A stretch of 64,000 nucleotides of DNA from Paenibacillus sp. HGH0039 (GTDB taxonomy: Bacteria > Bacillota > Bacilli > Paenibacillales > NBRC-103111): contig NZ_KE150412.1 in NCBI RefSeq assembly GCF_000411255.1, positions 425,609 to 489,608 on the forward strand, in the 5' to 3' direction. This document shows positions 8,925-20,697 of this stretch, piece after piece. Positions within the stretch are counted from its first letter, which is position 1, and each line of letters opens with the position of its first letter. The notes under the pieces were generated by a model. It made no database searches. It had not been told where the DNA came from and saw only the letters and a list, made by a program, of their open reading frames with translations. Both the position numbers and the translations under genes were made by a program.

Positions 8925-9584
8925 ATGAAAAAAATCGGTATTTCACTGCTCTCCCTCTTTACGTTCCTGTTCTTTGCCTCGTCTGCTTTTGCCGTCACCG
9001 GACAAGGCGCCGCGCGTCTGATCACGACCACCAAGCATACGGCGATCCAGGGGACGCTGACGATCCCGAGTACTTGGAATGTCTCGAATGACGGCAGTTA
9101 CATCGCGTTCTACCTCGGGCTGGATGTCGTATGCGAAGGCGGCATTTCATTTAAGCCTTCCACGGGCTGGAACAAATTCCTGAACTGCGGCGGCGGCGAA
9201 GGAAGTGCCTCGAACAAAACGGCGCCGCTGACTGTCCAGCCCAACCCCGGGGATACAATCTCCCTGAAGCTGGTCAATAACTTAAACGACACGGCCACTC
9301 TTTACGTAAACGGCGTTGCGGCCTACACAAACCTTCCGGTCGCGAATGCGGGTAAGCTTAAAGCGGCAACAACCGTAAAAATGGTTCATTCCACGCAGGA
9401 TAACCAGGACAAAAACAGCTACACCAACGCTTCTTTCAGCAACGTGCTCGTGCAATCGCAATCCGGAGGCAGCTACACAGCTTTCCCGAGCAATATTTCT
9501 CCGGACTTCCCGCTCGGCGGCCAAGGGGATTATGTGATCAATTCGAGCAATCCGCTGGGCACCACGTTAAAAGCCGGCAAATAA
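8925..9584 (+). CDS. small secreted protein of unknown function
   Basis: A 219-residue exported protein. The ATG at 8925 begins a clear signal peptide (MKKIGISLLSLFTFLFFASS, cleavage probably after AFA). An earlier in-frame start at 8835 would bury it. The mature part is rich in Thr, Ser, Asn and Gly, with alternating hydrophobic residues, and has two Cys (CEGGISF and LNCGGG) that could form a disulfide. It looks like an all-beta, possibly jelly-roll, fold. I cannot name a family; a lectin-like or inhibitor-like role is only a guess. A terminator follows. Confidence 0.75.
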   Translation: MKKIGISLLSLFTFLFFASSAFAVTGQGAARLITTTKHTAIQGTLTIPSTWNVSNDGSYIAFYLGLDVVCEGGISFKPSTGWNKFLNCGGGEGSASNKTAPLTVQPNPGDTISLKLVNNLNDTATLYVNGVAAYTNLPVANAGKLKAATTVKMVHSTQDNQDKNSYTNASFSNVLVQSQSGGSYTAFPSNISPDFPLGGQGDYVINSSNPLGTTLKAGK

Positions 9585-9654
9585 AACGACGGCTTTATGA
9601 TCGGACGACAGCGCCATCCGTGTCCGAAGCGGCTCATACACCGCTTACCTGTCT

Positions 9655-9684
9655 AAAAAGAACCGCTTTACGCGGTTCTTTTTT
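9655..9684 (+). terminator. rho-independent terminator after the secreted protein
   Basis: Hairpin AGAACCGC, five-base loop, GCGGTTCT, followed by six T on the plus strand, 70 bases after the stop at 9584. Confidence 0.9.
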
Positions 9685-9844
9685 GATTTTACGGGAGGAA
9701 ACCGGAATTTCTAAACTAAAAGATTAAAGTGCTAAGATAATCTTTATGTACTTTGGCTCCCTAAAATCCCCACGATATCGCCGCTTCCTTATCACTTGCA
9801 TCCATGTTGTATAGTGAGGATATAGGAAGAAAGGAGAGGTGGAT

Positions 9845-10264
9845 ATGAACGTTAGTTATGAGCGGCCCGGCCCTGTGGAGTACGCCGAGTTGAGGAGACT
9901 CGCAGGGTTAGCTCCCTTGGAAGAAACCTTAGCCGAGGCCGGTTTGAACGGCTCCATTTTCACGGTTGTTGTGCGTGACGAGAATTCCCGGCTCTTGGGA
10001 ATGGGAAGAATCGTCGGGGATGGAGCCTGCTATTTTCAAGTGGTGGATGTCCTGGTGCATCCTTCTTGCCGGGATCAAGGAACAGGTATCGAAGATACGC
10101 TTATGAAGGAAATTGTCCGTTACCTGGAAGAAAATACGTCCGAAGGTTCCCAGGTGATTGTCATCTCGGATACGCCGGGAATCCGGTTGTACCAATCGTT
10201 CGGGTTTAAGCTTATGTATCCGGACTTTTACGGAATGTCGAGAATTACCCGGCCGCCCGTTTAA
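9845..10264 (+). CDS. GNAT family N-acetyltransferase
   Basis: A 139-residue acyl-CoA N-acyltransferase of the GNAT fold. The acetyl-CoA binding motif appears as RDQGTG at about residue 78, preceded by the beta strand VVDVLVHPSC. The C-terminal LYQSFGFK is the usual beta-bulge motif. AAGGAGAGG precedes the ATG at 9845; a GTG two codons earlier overlaps that site and is less likely. The substrate is unknown. Confidence 0.88.
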   Translation: MNVSYERPGPVEYAELRRLAGLAPLEETLAEAGLNGSIFTVVVRDENSRLLGMGRIVGDGACYFQVVDVLVHPSCRDQGTGIEDTLMKEIVRYLEENTSEGSQVIVISDTPGIRLYQSFGFKLMYPDFYGMSRITRPPV

Positions 10265-10398
10265 AAGCGTGGAAGATTCGTCTCGGGGAAGTCTCGGTTC
10301 GCTCCTGTGTGCAAAAGCATGCCGGCGTGTCTGAGCTTCCCCTCTTCCCATAGAACCGCCCGAACCGCCCGTCCGGCGAAACCTGTCCCCGCACGAAT

Positions 10399-10450
10399 AA
10401 AAAGGTTCCTGAACCTGCCTTGAGAACAAGGCGGTACACGAACCTTTTTT
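10399..10450. terminator. bidirectional terminator with nested hairpin
   Basis: Outer stem AAAAAGGTTC / GAACCTTTTT encloses an inner stem GCCTTG-AGAA-CAAGGC. The A and T runs on the two sides suit both the plus-strand GNAT gene (ending 10264) and the minus-strand reductase gene (ending 10483). Confidence 0.8.
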
Positions 10451-10482
10451 GGTCTGGCATCCCGTTCCGGAACGTATCGCTC

Positions 10483-11532
10483 CTACCCCATCATCTGCTT
10501 CACAAGCTCGCGGTTCCGCTTCTTGAAGATTTCGTTGTGGGAGGAAACCATGCCGGTTTTATCCGAGCCGGGCTGGATATACTGCTTCGCCTGATTGACC
10601 GCATTCGCCGCGTCCTGGAAAGCGCCTGCGATTAAATGCAGCTTGCCGTCATGCTTCAAAATATCCCCGGCCGCATAAAGCCCTTCCACGGTCGAGACGC
10701 TCGAAGCATTGCCCGCAATGTAGAAATCGTCCGCAAGCTCAATATCCAGCCCGCTGCTTTTGAGCAAAGTGCTGTCCCGTTCGTAGCCGTGATTGATGAT
10801 CACTTCATCGACCGGCACATGTGTAAGCTCACCCGTCAGGTGATTCGTCAGTTCGACATACTCGATAATGTCGTGGCTGGAAGCGGCGATCAGCCTCGTG
10901 ATCGACGAATTCAGGAAGCAGACGGCGGAGCCTTCCATCAGCTGCTTAACCTGCGCTTCATGCCCGGTTAACGCATCTTTGCGGTGGGTCAGATACACCT
11001 GCTTCGCTACGGATTCCAGCTCGTTCGCCCAGTCGACCGCCGAATTTCCGCCCCCGGAAATGATCACCGTCTTGTCCTTGAAGCGCTGCAGCGATTTCAC
11101 CGTGTAGTTCAAGTTCGAAACCTCATACCGCTCCGCTCCCTCGATTTGCAGCCTTTGCGGCTTCAAGATTCCTCCGCCGACAGCCACGATCACCGTTTTG
11201 GAATAATGCGTTTCCCCGGATGCGGTATGTAAAACAAAGTTTCCTTCGTCGTCGCGGTTAATCGACTCCACCTTCTCATTCAGCACCACTTCGGGACGGA
11301 ACGTCAATCCCTGTTCCACCAGCTTTTCAATGAGCTGGGCCCCGGTAAGAGGCGTATGTCCCCCGACGTCCCAGATCATCTTCTCCGGGTACACATGAAT
11401 TTTCCCGCCCAAATGCGGCTGAAACTCGATGATCTTCGTTTTGAGTTCCCTTAACCCACTATAGAAAGCGGAGTAGAGACCCGCCGGCCCCCCTCCAATG
11501 ACGGTTACATCGAATAGTTCTTTCTCCTTCAT
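10483..11532 (-). CDS. ycgT: ferredoxin/flavodoxin-NADP+ reductase, YcgT/YumC type
   Basis: A 349-residue FAD enzyme of the thioredoxin-reductase-like ferredoxin-NADP+ reductase family. It has the N-terminal FAD Rossmann motif VIGGGPAGLYSAFYSG and a second, NAD(P)H-binding motif IISGGGNSAVDWANEL near residue 160. It lacks the CxxC of thioredoxin reductases, as expected for this branch. A Fur box at 11559-11577 lies in its promoter, as known for Bacillus subtilis ycgT. It is divergent from a siderophore importer, so it probably supplies electrons for iron release or iron-sulfur proteins. Distinguishing it from the paralogue yumC rests on the Fur site. Confidence 0.88.
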   Translation of the reverse strand: MKEKELFDVTVIGGGPAGLYSAFYSGLRELKTKIIEFQPHLGGKIHVYPEKMIWDVGGHTPLTGAQLIEKLVEQGLTFRPEVVLNEKVESINRDDEGNFVLHTASGETHYSKTVIVAVGGGILKPQRLQIEGAERYEVSNLNYTVKSLQRFKDKTVIISGGGNSAVDWANELESVAKQVYLTHRKDALTGHEAQVKQLMEGSAVCFLNSSITRLIAASSHDIIEYVELTNHLTGELTHVPVDEVIINHGYERDSTLLKSSGLDIELADDFYIAGNASSVSTVEGLYAAGDILKHDGKLHLIAGAFQDAANAVNQAKQYIQPGSDKTGMVSSHNEIFKKRNRELVKQMMG

Positions 11533-11558
11533 GTTCCCTCACTCCTTGCCTTAAAGTT

Positions 11559-11611
11559 GTGATTGATTATCATTCTCAATAAAATATACGACCTTTTCTT
11601 GAATTTTACAA
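11559..11611 (-). promoter_or_regulatory. Fur-controlled promoter of the reductase gene
   Basis: On the minus strand, TTGTAA (11606-11611) and TATATT (11583-11588) are 17 bases apart. Just downstream, 11559-11577 matches the Fur box GATAATGATAATCATTATC at 15 of 19 positions. Iron-loaded Fur bound there would block early elongation. Confidence 0.7.
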
Positions 11612-11624
11612 GTCAAAATGCGGG

Positions 11625-11684
11625 TTGACAAATGTTTGCCCCCCCTTTAAAGTATGTTATGTGCTGACGATGATAATCATTATC
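11625..11684 (+). promoter_or_regulatory. Fur-controlled promoter of the siderophore importer operon
   Basis: TTGACA at 11625-11630 is followed 17 bases later by a weak -10 candidate (TAAAGT). A Fur box at 11666-11684 matches the 19-base consensus at 17 positions. It lies 44 bases before the ATPase gene start. The Fur box is secure; the exact -10 is less so. Confidence 0.8.
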
Positions 11685-11727
11685 AATAAACGGTATTTAT
11701 TTTTACACAGCTACTGGGGGTTGCATC

Positions 11728-12519
11728 ATGGTTCGCCTATATACAGATGAACTGAATATTGGGTATGGGGAACGTTTAATCGTTAAAAATTTAAGCGTAT
11801 CGTTTCCCGACAAAAAAATCACGACGATTATCGGCGCCAACGGCTGCGGCAAATCGACGCTGCTGAAAGCCGCGACCCGGATTATTTCCCATCAGTCGGG
11901 CTCTATCCTTCTGGACGGCGAACTGATTTCCAAGGAAAACACTAAAGTTTTGGCCCGAAAAATGGCCATCCTCCCCCAGTCTCCGGAAAGCGCAAACGGG
12001 CTTACGGTCGGCGAACTCGTATCCTACGGCCGGTTTCCGTATCAGACGGGCTTCGGCCGGTTATCGAAGAAGGACTACGAGGTCATCGATTGGGCGCTGG
12101 AGGTCACGGGCACCAACGAGTTCAAGTACCGCCCCGTGGACGCCTTGTCGGGAGGACAGCGGCAGCGCGTCTGGATCGCCATGGCGCTGGCTCAGGAGAC
12201 GGACATTATTTTCCTTGACGAGCCCACCACGTACCTCGATATGGCGCATCAGCTGGAAGTTCTTGAGCTTCTGCAAAAGCTGAACCTGGAACAGGGACGC
12301 ACCATTGTCATGGTCCTTCACGACCTCAACCAAGCCGCCCGGTTCGCCGACTATATCATCGCCCTTAAAGACGGCGAAGTCGTAAAGGCCGGGAATTGCG
12401 AAGAAGTAATAAGCCATGAAGTTCTGAAGCAAGTGTTTCAGATCGACGCGGAGATCGGCCGCGATCCGCGTACGAACAAGCCGATGTGCTGCACCTATAA
12501 TTTAATAAAGGGAGATTGA
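11728..12519 (+). CDS. iron-siderophore ABC transporter ATP-binding protein, FecE/FhuC-like
   Basis: A 263-residue cytoplasmic ATPase of an iron-chelate importer. Visible motifs are Walker A GANGCGKST (about 37-45), the Q-loop in ILPQSPES, the signature LSGGQRQRVW (about 137), Walker B IIFLDEPT and the switch His in VLHDLNQA. It is the first gene of a four-gene operon (ATPase, binding lipoprotein, two permeases) under a Fur box. GGGGGT precedes the ATG. Spacing to the next gene is only four bases. Confidence 0.93.
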   Translation: MVRLYTDELNIGYGERLIVKNLSVSFPDKKITTIIGANGCGKSTLLKAATRIISHQSGSILLDGELISKENTKVLARKMAILPQSPESANGLTVGELVSYGRFPYQTGFGRLSKKDYEVIDWALEVTGTNEFKYRPVDALSGGQRQRVWIAMALAQETDIIFLDEPTTYLDMAHQLEVLELLQKLNLEQGRTIVMVLHDLNQAARFADYIIALKDGEVVKAGNCEEVISHEVLKQVFQIDAEIGRDPRTNKPMCCTYNLIKGD

Positions 12520-12523
12520 CATC

Positions 12524-13444
12524 ATGAAAAAACTTCTGCTACCCATTCTGCTCGTTCTGGTTCTCGCTCTATCCGCCTGCGGCGCCAAGCGGGAAACCAC
12601 CGCCGATAAAGGAGGCGCTTCGGACAACAAACAACCTGCGACCATCACCTACCAGTCCGAAAGCGGTCCGGTTGAAGTTCCCGCAAACCCCCAGCGTGTG
12701 ATCGTGCTTTCGTCCTTCACCGGTAACGTGATGGCCCTCAACGTAAACCTGGCGGGCGTGGATTCCTGGTCCAAAAAGAATCCCCGTTTCGACAAATTAA
12801 AGGACGTTCAAGAAGTTTCCGACGAAAGTCTGGAGAAAATCATCGAGCTCAAGCCGGATCTGATCATCGGCCTCTCCAATATCAAAAACGCCGACAAGCT
12901 CAAGCAGATCGCCCCTACCGTTACCTTTACATACGGAAAAGTCGATTATCTCACGCAGCATCTGGAGATCGGCAAACTGCTCAATAAAGAAAAAGAAGCC
13001 AAAGCTTGGGTCGACGATTTTAAAAAACGGGCGGCAAAGGCCGGGGACGAGATTAAAGCCAAAATCGGAGCGGATAAAACGATCTCCGTCATTGAAAGCT
13101 TCGACAAACAGCTGTACGTCTTCGGCGATAACTGGGGACGCGGCACGGAAATCCTCTATCAGGAAATGAAGCTGAAAATGCCCGATAAAGTGAAAGAAAT
13201 GGCGCTCAAAGACGGCTACTACGCTTTGTCGGCCGAAGTACTGCCGCAGTATGCCGGCGATTATGTCATCTTCAGTAAAAATCCGGATGCCGATCATTCG
13301 TTCCAGCAGACGGAAACGTACAAAAACATCCCGGCGGTTAAAAACGGCCATGTGTTCGAAGCAAACGCCAAAGAGTTTTACTTCAATGATCCGCTTACCC
13401 TCGATTATCAGCTCGATTTCTTTATCAAGAATCTCGGCAAATAA
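12524..13444 (+). CDS. iron-siderophore binding lipoprotein
   Basis: A 306-residue substrate-binding protein of the FeuA/FhuD class (helical-backbone periplasmic-binding fold). The signal peptide ends at the lipobox LSAC (about residue 19), anchoring it to the outer membrane face. The early motif VEVPANPQRVIVLS and the two-lobed layout with a long helix (KAWVDDFKKRAAKAG) are typical. The ligand, hydroxamate or catecholate, cannot be told. It lies directly after the ATPase gene in the Fur-controlled operon. Confidence 0.92.
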   Translation: MKKLLLPILLVLVLALSACGAKRETTADKGGASDNKQPATITYQSESGPVEVPANPQRVIVLSSFTGNVMALNVNLAGVDSWSKKNPRFDKLKDVQEVSDESLEKIIELKPDLIIGLSNIKNADKLKQIAPTVTFTYGKVDYLTQHLEIGKLLNKEKEAKAWVDDFKKRAAKAGDEIKAKIGADKTISVIESFDKQLYVFGDNWGRGTEILYQEMKLKMPDKVKEMALKDGYYALSAEVLPQYAGDYVIFSKNPDADHSFQQTETYKNIPAVKNGHVFEANAKEFYFNDPLTLDYQLDFFIKNLGK

Positions 13445-13508
13445 GCAGCGCCACCCTGAAGGGATTCTTTCTCGAAAGAATTCCTTCTTCCATTCCAGTA
13501 CAGAAAAG

Positions 13509-14528
13509 ATGAGACGGATGAACAAACAAAACCCGCGTATCCTACCTTTTTCATTCAAGCTTGCAGCAGGTATCCTCGTATTTGCCGGCCTGTTTATGGC
13601 GGCTATGCTTTTCGGCGCGGCCGATGTCACCGTAAAGGATGTCTGGCTTGCTCTCACCTCTTCCTTGGCGAACGGGCAGATCACCCTGCTCCGGGAAATT
13701 CGGCTCCCCCGCGAGGTTGCCGCCATTTTCGTCGGAGCGGCGCTGGCCGTATCCGGAGCCGTCATGCAGGGCATGACCCGCAACCCGCTGGCCGATCCCG
13801 GCCTGCTCGGCTTAACCGCCGGCGCGAACGCCGCGCTCGCCTTCACGATCGCGTTCGTCCCGGCGGTTGGCTACTTCGGCATCATGGTGGCTTGCTTCGT
13901 CGGAGCCGTCATCGGGGCCGGACTCGTTTTCGGCATCGGGACGCTCAAAAAAGGCGGATTCTCTCCGCTCAGAATCGTACTGGCGGGCGCCTCCGTGTCC
14001 GCTTTCCTGTACGCCGTTTCCGAAGGCATCGGGCTTGTTTTCAAAATCTCGAAAGATGTGTCCATGTGGACCGCAGGCGGCCTGGTCGGTACGACCTGGG
14101 GCCAGCTTCAGGCCATCGCCCCTTTTATCGCGACAGGGATACTTATCGCACTCGTTCTCTCGAAGCAGCTCACCATCCTCAGCTTGAGCGAAGAGGTCGC
14201 TGTAGGGCTGGGCCAGAAGACGCTTCGGGTGAAAGCGGTTCTTTTTGTGGTGGTTGTCCTGCTCGCCGGCGCCTCCGTCGCTCTCGTCGGAAATATGGCG
14301 TTTATCGGCCTCCTGGTCCCCCATATCGTCCGTGCCGTCGTCGGAACCGATTACCGGTTCATCTTACCCATGTCGGCCGTATGCGGCGCGTCTTTTATGC
14401 TCTTCGCCGACACGCTCGCGCGGACCATCCATGCCCCTTACGAAACGCCTGCGGCCACGATCGTAGCTATGCTGGGTCTGCCTTTCTTCCTGCTCATTGA
14501 ACGCAAAGGAGGGAGAGCCCTGTCATGA
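13509..14528 (+). CDS. FecCD-family iron-siderophore permease, first subunit
   Basis: A 339-residue membrane permease with about ten helices. Family motifs are LPREVAAIFVGAALAVSGAVMQG and GLLGLTAGANAA near the N-terminus and GLLVPHIVRAVVG near the C-terminus. The ATG at 13509 (or the one at 13518) is chosen over a long upstream extension that would overlap the preceding gene; neither has a strong ribosome-binding site. It overlaps the next permease by four bases (ATGA), so the two subunits are translationally coupled. Confidence 0.92.
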   Translation: MRRMNKQNPRILPFSFKLAAGILVFAGLFMAAMLFGAADVTVKDVWLALTSSLANGQITLLREIRLPREVAAIFVGAALAVSGAVMQGMTRNPLADPGLLGLTAGANAALAFTIAFVPAVGYFGIMVACFVGAVIGAGLVFGIGTLKKGGFSPLRIVLAGASVSAFLYAVSEGIGLVFKISKDVSMWTAGGLVGTTWGQLQAIAPFIATGILIALVLSKQLTILSLSEEVAVGLGQKTLRVKAVLFVVVVLLAGASVALVGNMAFIGLLVPHIVRAVVGTDYRFILPMSAVCGASFMLFADTLARTIHAPYETPAATIVAMLGLPFFLLIERKGGRALS

Positions 14529-15532
14529 TCCATCCTTCTCTAATCAGAAAACAGCGGCTTCTGGTCGCGGGCGCTATCGTGCTTATTGCGTTAACCATCC
14601 TGGCCGGCATGGGCCTCGGGTATTCTTCCCTGTCGTACGACCGGCTGCTTCCCACCCTGCTTGGGCAAGGCTCTTTCAAAGAAAATTTTGTCTTGTTCTC
14701 CATACGGCTGCCGCGGATTATCATCACCCTTCTGGCGGGAATGGGACTTGCCCTGTCCGGAGCGGTTCTCCAGGGCATTACCCGCAACGACCTGGCCGAT
14801 CCGGGTATTATCGGGATTAATTCCGGCGCCGGCGTCGCCATTGCCGTTTTCTTTTTATTCGTTCCGATCGATCCCGGATCTTTCGTCTATCTGCTGCCTG
14901 TCGTCGCTTTCCTGGGTGCCCTGATTACCGCCTGCCTGATCTACCTGTTGTCGTACAGCCGAAAAACCGGCCTACAGCCCGTAAGGCTCGTGCTGATCGG
15001 CGTAGGATTCTCCATGGCGCTGTCCGGCGTCATGATTGTGATCATCTCGTCCGCGGAACGGGTCAAGGTCGATTTTATCGCGAAATGGCTGGCCGGAAGC
15101 ATCTGGGGAGCGGATTGGCCGTTTATCGGCGCCATTCTCCCTTGGCTGGTCCTCCTCATCCCGTTCGTCCTGTACAAAGCCAACCGCCTGAACCTGCTCG
15201 GCATGAGCGAAAGCGTCGCGGTCGGCGTCGGCGTCGCGGTCGAAAAGGAGCGGGCCGTCTTGCTGCTTGCTGCCATCGCACTGGCGGCCTCCGTCGTTTC
15301 CGTAACAGGCGGGATCTCCTTTATCGGTCTTATGGCGCCGCATATCGCGAAATCGCTCGTAGGCCCGAGAAATCAGATGTTTATCCCGCTCGCCATCCTG
15401 CTCGGCGGCTGGATGCTTCTCGTTGCCGATACGATCGGCCGCAATATTATCGAGCCCGACGGCATCGCGGCGGGGATTATGGTCGCCTTGATCGGCGCTC
15501 CTTACTTCATCTATTTATTGCTGAAAAAATAA
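14525..15532 (+). CDS. FecCD-family iron-siderophore permease, second subunit
   Basis: A 335-residue permease with about ten membrane segments. It carries LPRIIITLLAGMGLALSGAVL, the GIIGINSGAGVA loop, and GLMAPHIAKSLVG at the C-terminal side. It should form a heterodimer with the product of the preceding gene. AAGGAGGG precedes the ATG, and the start overlaps the previous stop by four bases. A strong terminator closes the operon. Confidence 0.93.
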   Translation: MIHPSLIRKQRLLVAGAIVLIALTILAGMGLGYSSLSYDRLLPTLLGQGSFKENFVLFSIRLPRIIITLLAGMGLALSGAVLQGITRNDLADPGIIGINSGAGVAIAVFFLFVPIDPGSFVYLLPVVAFLGALITACLIYLLSYSRKTGLQPVRLVLIGVGFSMALSGVMIVIISSAERVKVDFIAKWLAGSIWGADWPFIGAILPWLVLLIPFVLYKANRLNLLGMSESVAVGVGVAVEKERAVLLLAAIALAASVVSVTGGISFIGLMAPHIAKSLVGPRNQMFIPLAILLGGWMLLVADTIGRNIIEPDGIAAGIMVALIGAPYFIYLLLKK

Positions 15533-15534
15533 AA

Positions 15535-15570
15535 GAAACCCGTCAGCGTAGAGGCTGACGGGTTCTTTTT
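15535..15570 (+). terminator. terminator of the siderophore importer operon
   Basis: Perfect 11-base stem AACCCGTCAGC / GCTGACGGGTT with a six-base loop, followed by CTTTTT on the plus strand, immediately after the stop at 15532. Confidence 0.93.
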
Positions 15571-15800
15571 GTGCCCGGATCCGGTAAAGCGCGGATCTCC
15601 TTACTCATTTCAACTGATCGGGACCGATCTGTTTCGGCAAAACCGGCGGGCAAAGTTGAGTAAGCCGCCCGGTTCAGTGCCTTTTTTCCGGTAAAATTCG
15701 GGGTTCCGATCCAACCGGTAGAGCCGGGCGGCAAAACAACCCCGTAAGCGTTTATTTGGGATGAATACCGCGGTATCCCGCCCCTTGTGCGTAAAGGAGT

Positions 15801-16439
15801 CTACACGGCCGCGGATTTGATCAGCGTCCCCTTGACGATAATCCGGTGGGTCGGATTTTTCATCGGGTGGCAAGTGATGAGAGTAATTTCACTATCCTTG
15901 CCGTTGCCTTGAAGTACCTCCACCTGATGCGGCAGTACGTACCGCTTCTCTTTGACTTGGTAAATATACTTATCGGAGGACGTGTCCACTTCGATCGTAT
16001 CCCCGACGGCCATTTCATCCAGCCGGTTAAAGTTTTTTCCGTAAGCGAAGTTTCGGTGACCGGCAATGGCATAGTTTCCGATTTGCCCCGGTTTCCCCGT
16101 ATTGGAGATGCTTGCGAGAGAAATCTTCATGTTTTCTGTAGTGGCGTCTGTCAGAACGGGGAGCTTCAACTGGATTTTGTCGATCACCAGGACCCCCTCC
16201 ACGTGTTTACCGTCCTTCGCAAGTGAAATCGGGTCTTCCGCTGCGCTCGGAGCTTGTCCGGCAGAAGAAGCGTCTGTTTCGTTCTCCGGCTCCGATTGGT
16301 CGATAATCCTCAAATTGGTCTGCCACTGCTCCAGCAGCCTGCTCTGCTGTATATTTTCGTATCGGTCCTGCAGAGTCGGATACAGAAAAACAGCGATGCC
16401 CAGGATCACGCACAACAGGGGGAATATCCGTTTTGTCAT
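15801..16439 (-). CDS. class D sortase
   Basis: A 212-residue membrane-anchored transpeptidase that links LPXTG proteins to the cell wall. An N-terminal membrane helix (about 3-22) is followed by a linker and the sortase barrel. Catalytic residues are visible: His in AGHRNF, Cys in TLITCHP and Arg in THRIIV. The ATG at 16439 has GCGGGG upstream; a TTG eight codons earlier is possible. It lies just downstream of the LPQTG surface protein on the same strand, its likely substrate, but a terminator separates them. Confidence 0.92.
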   Translation of the reverse strand: MTKRIFPLLCVILGIAVFLYPTLQDRYENIQQSRLLEQWQTNLRIIDQSEPENETDASSAGQAPSAAEDPISLAKDGKHVEGVLVIDKIQLKLPVLTDATTENMKISLASISNTGKPGQIGNYAIAGHRNFAYGKNFNRLDEMAVGDTIEVDTSSDKYIYQVKEKRYVLPHQVEVLQGNGKDSEITLITCHPMKNPTHRIIVKGTLIKSAAV

Positions 16440-16490
16440 CTGAACGCCCCGCTTTGATTTCAATTTTAGTCCCGCTTCTTTCCCCCGTAG

Positions 16491-16543
16491 AAAAACCCTT
16501 TAAGCAAACCCGTTTAGTCTCTAAACAAAGTCTACTTAAAGGG
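16491..16543 (-). terminator. terminator of the surface-protein gene
   Basis: Outer stem CCCTTTAAG / CTTAAAGGG encloses an inner stem GTTTAG / CTAAAC. On the minus strand it ends in TTTTT, 25 bases after the stop at 16568. Some read-through into the sortase gene is possible. Confidence 0.8.
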
Positions 16544-16567
16544 TGTCCATCCTTCAATAGCCGCCTT

Positions 16568-20302
<3,735 letters not shown>

Positions 20303-20697
20303 GAACGTTTCACGCCTCCATTCCCTCATTTATTTGCTGAAGTCAATATCACCTTATGTTTGTAGTTAACTTGCAAGAGCATCGCTCACCTGCGCCGTGC
20401 AGGAAGAAGACTCCGAGACGCTGAAGACGTCCGGCTCCTCATCTCTTCGGACAAGTGCATACAAAGTGGACAGAGACTTCAACGGTGATTTTTTTGCCGT
20501 CCGGCATCATCAGGGTCTGATCTCTCCTGTTTCACTCCTTTCTCCCGATCCGTTTATGCCGCAAAAAGGCACACTTTGTATTGTAGCGCGGCCATCTCGA
20601 CAAAATCTAAACAACGGGAGCGGCACAAAAAAACCGGCCTGTATAAACAGCCCGGTTTCCTGATAAGCGGCTTGCCGAAAAAAGGACAGCTTCCTGT
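20303..20697. other. intergenic region upstream of the surface protein
   Basis: It separates two minus-strand genes and contains the terminator of the upstream one. The part next to 20302 (about 20330-20370) is AT-rich and should hold the promoter of the surface protein. Small open frames here lack ribosome-binding sites and coding character. I see nothing else. Confidence 0.4.
20627..20658 (-). terminator. terminator of the BTAD response-regulator gene
   Basis: On the minus strand AAACCGG...CTGT, a short loop, ACAG.CCGGTTT form a stem ending in a run of T. It lies 40 bases after the stop at 20698. Confidence 0.8.

Noticed and set aside
13251-13508. N-terminal extension of the first FecCD permease
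   Set aside because: It overlaps the binding-protein gene in another frame and is not membrane-like; the family start fits 13509 or 13518.
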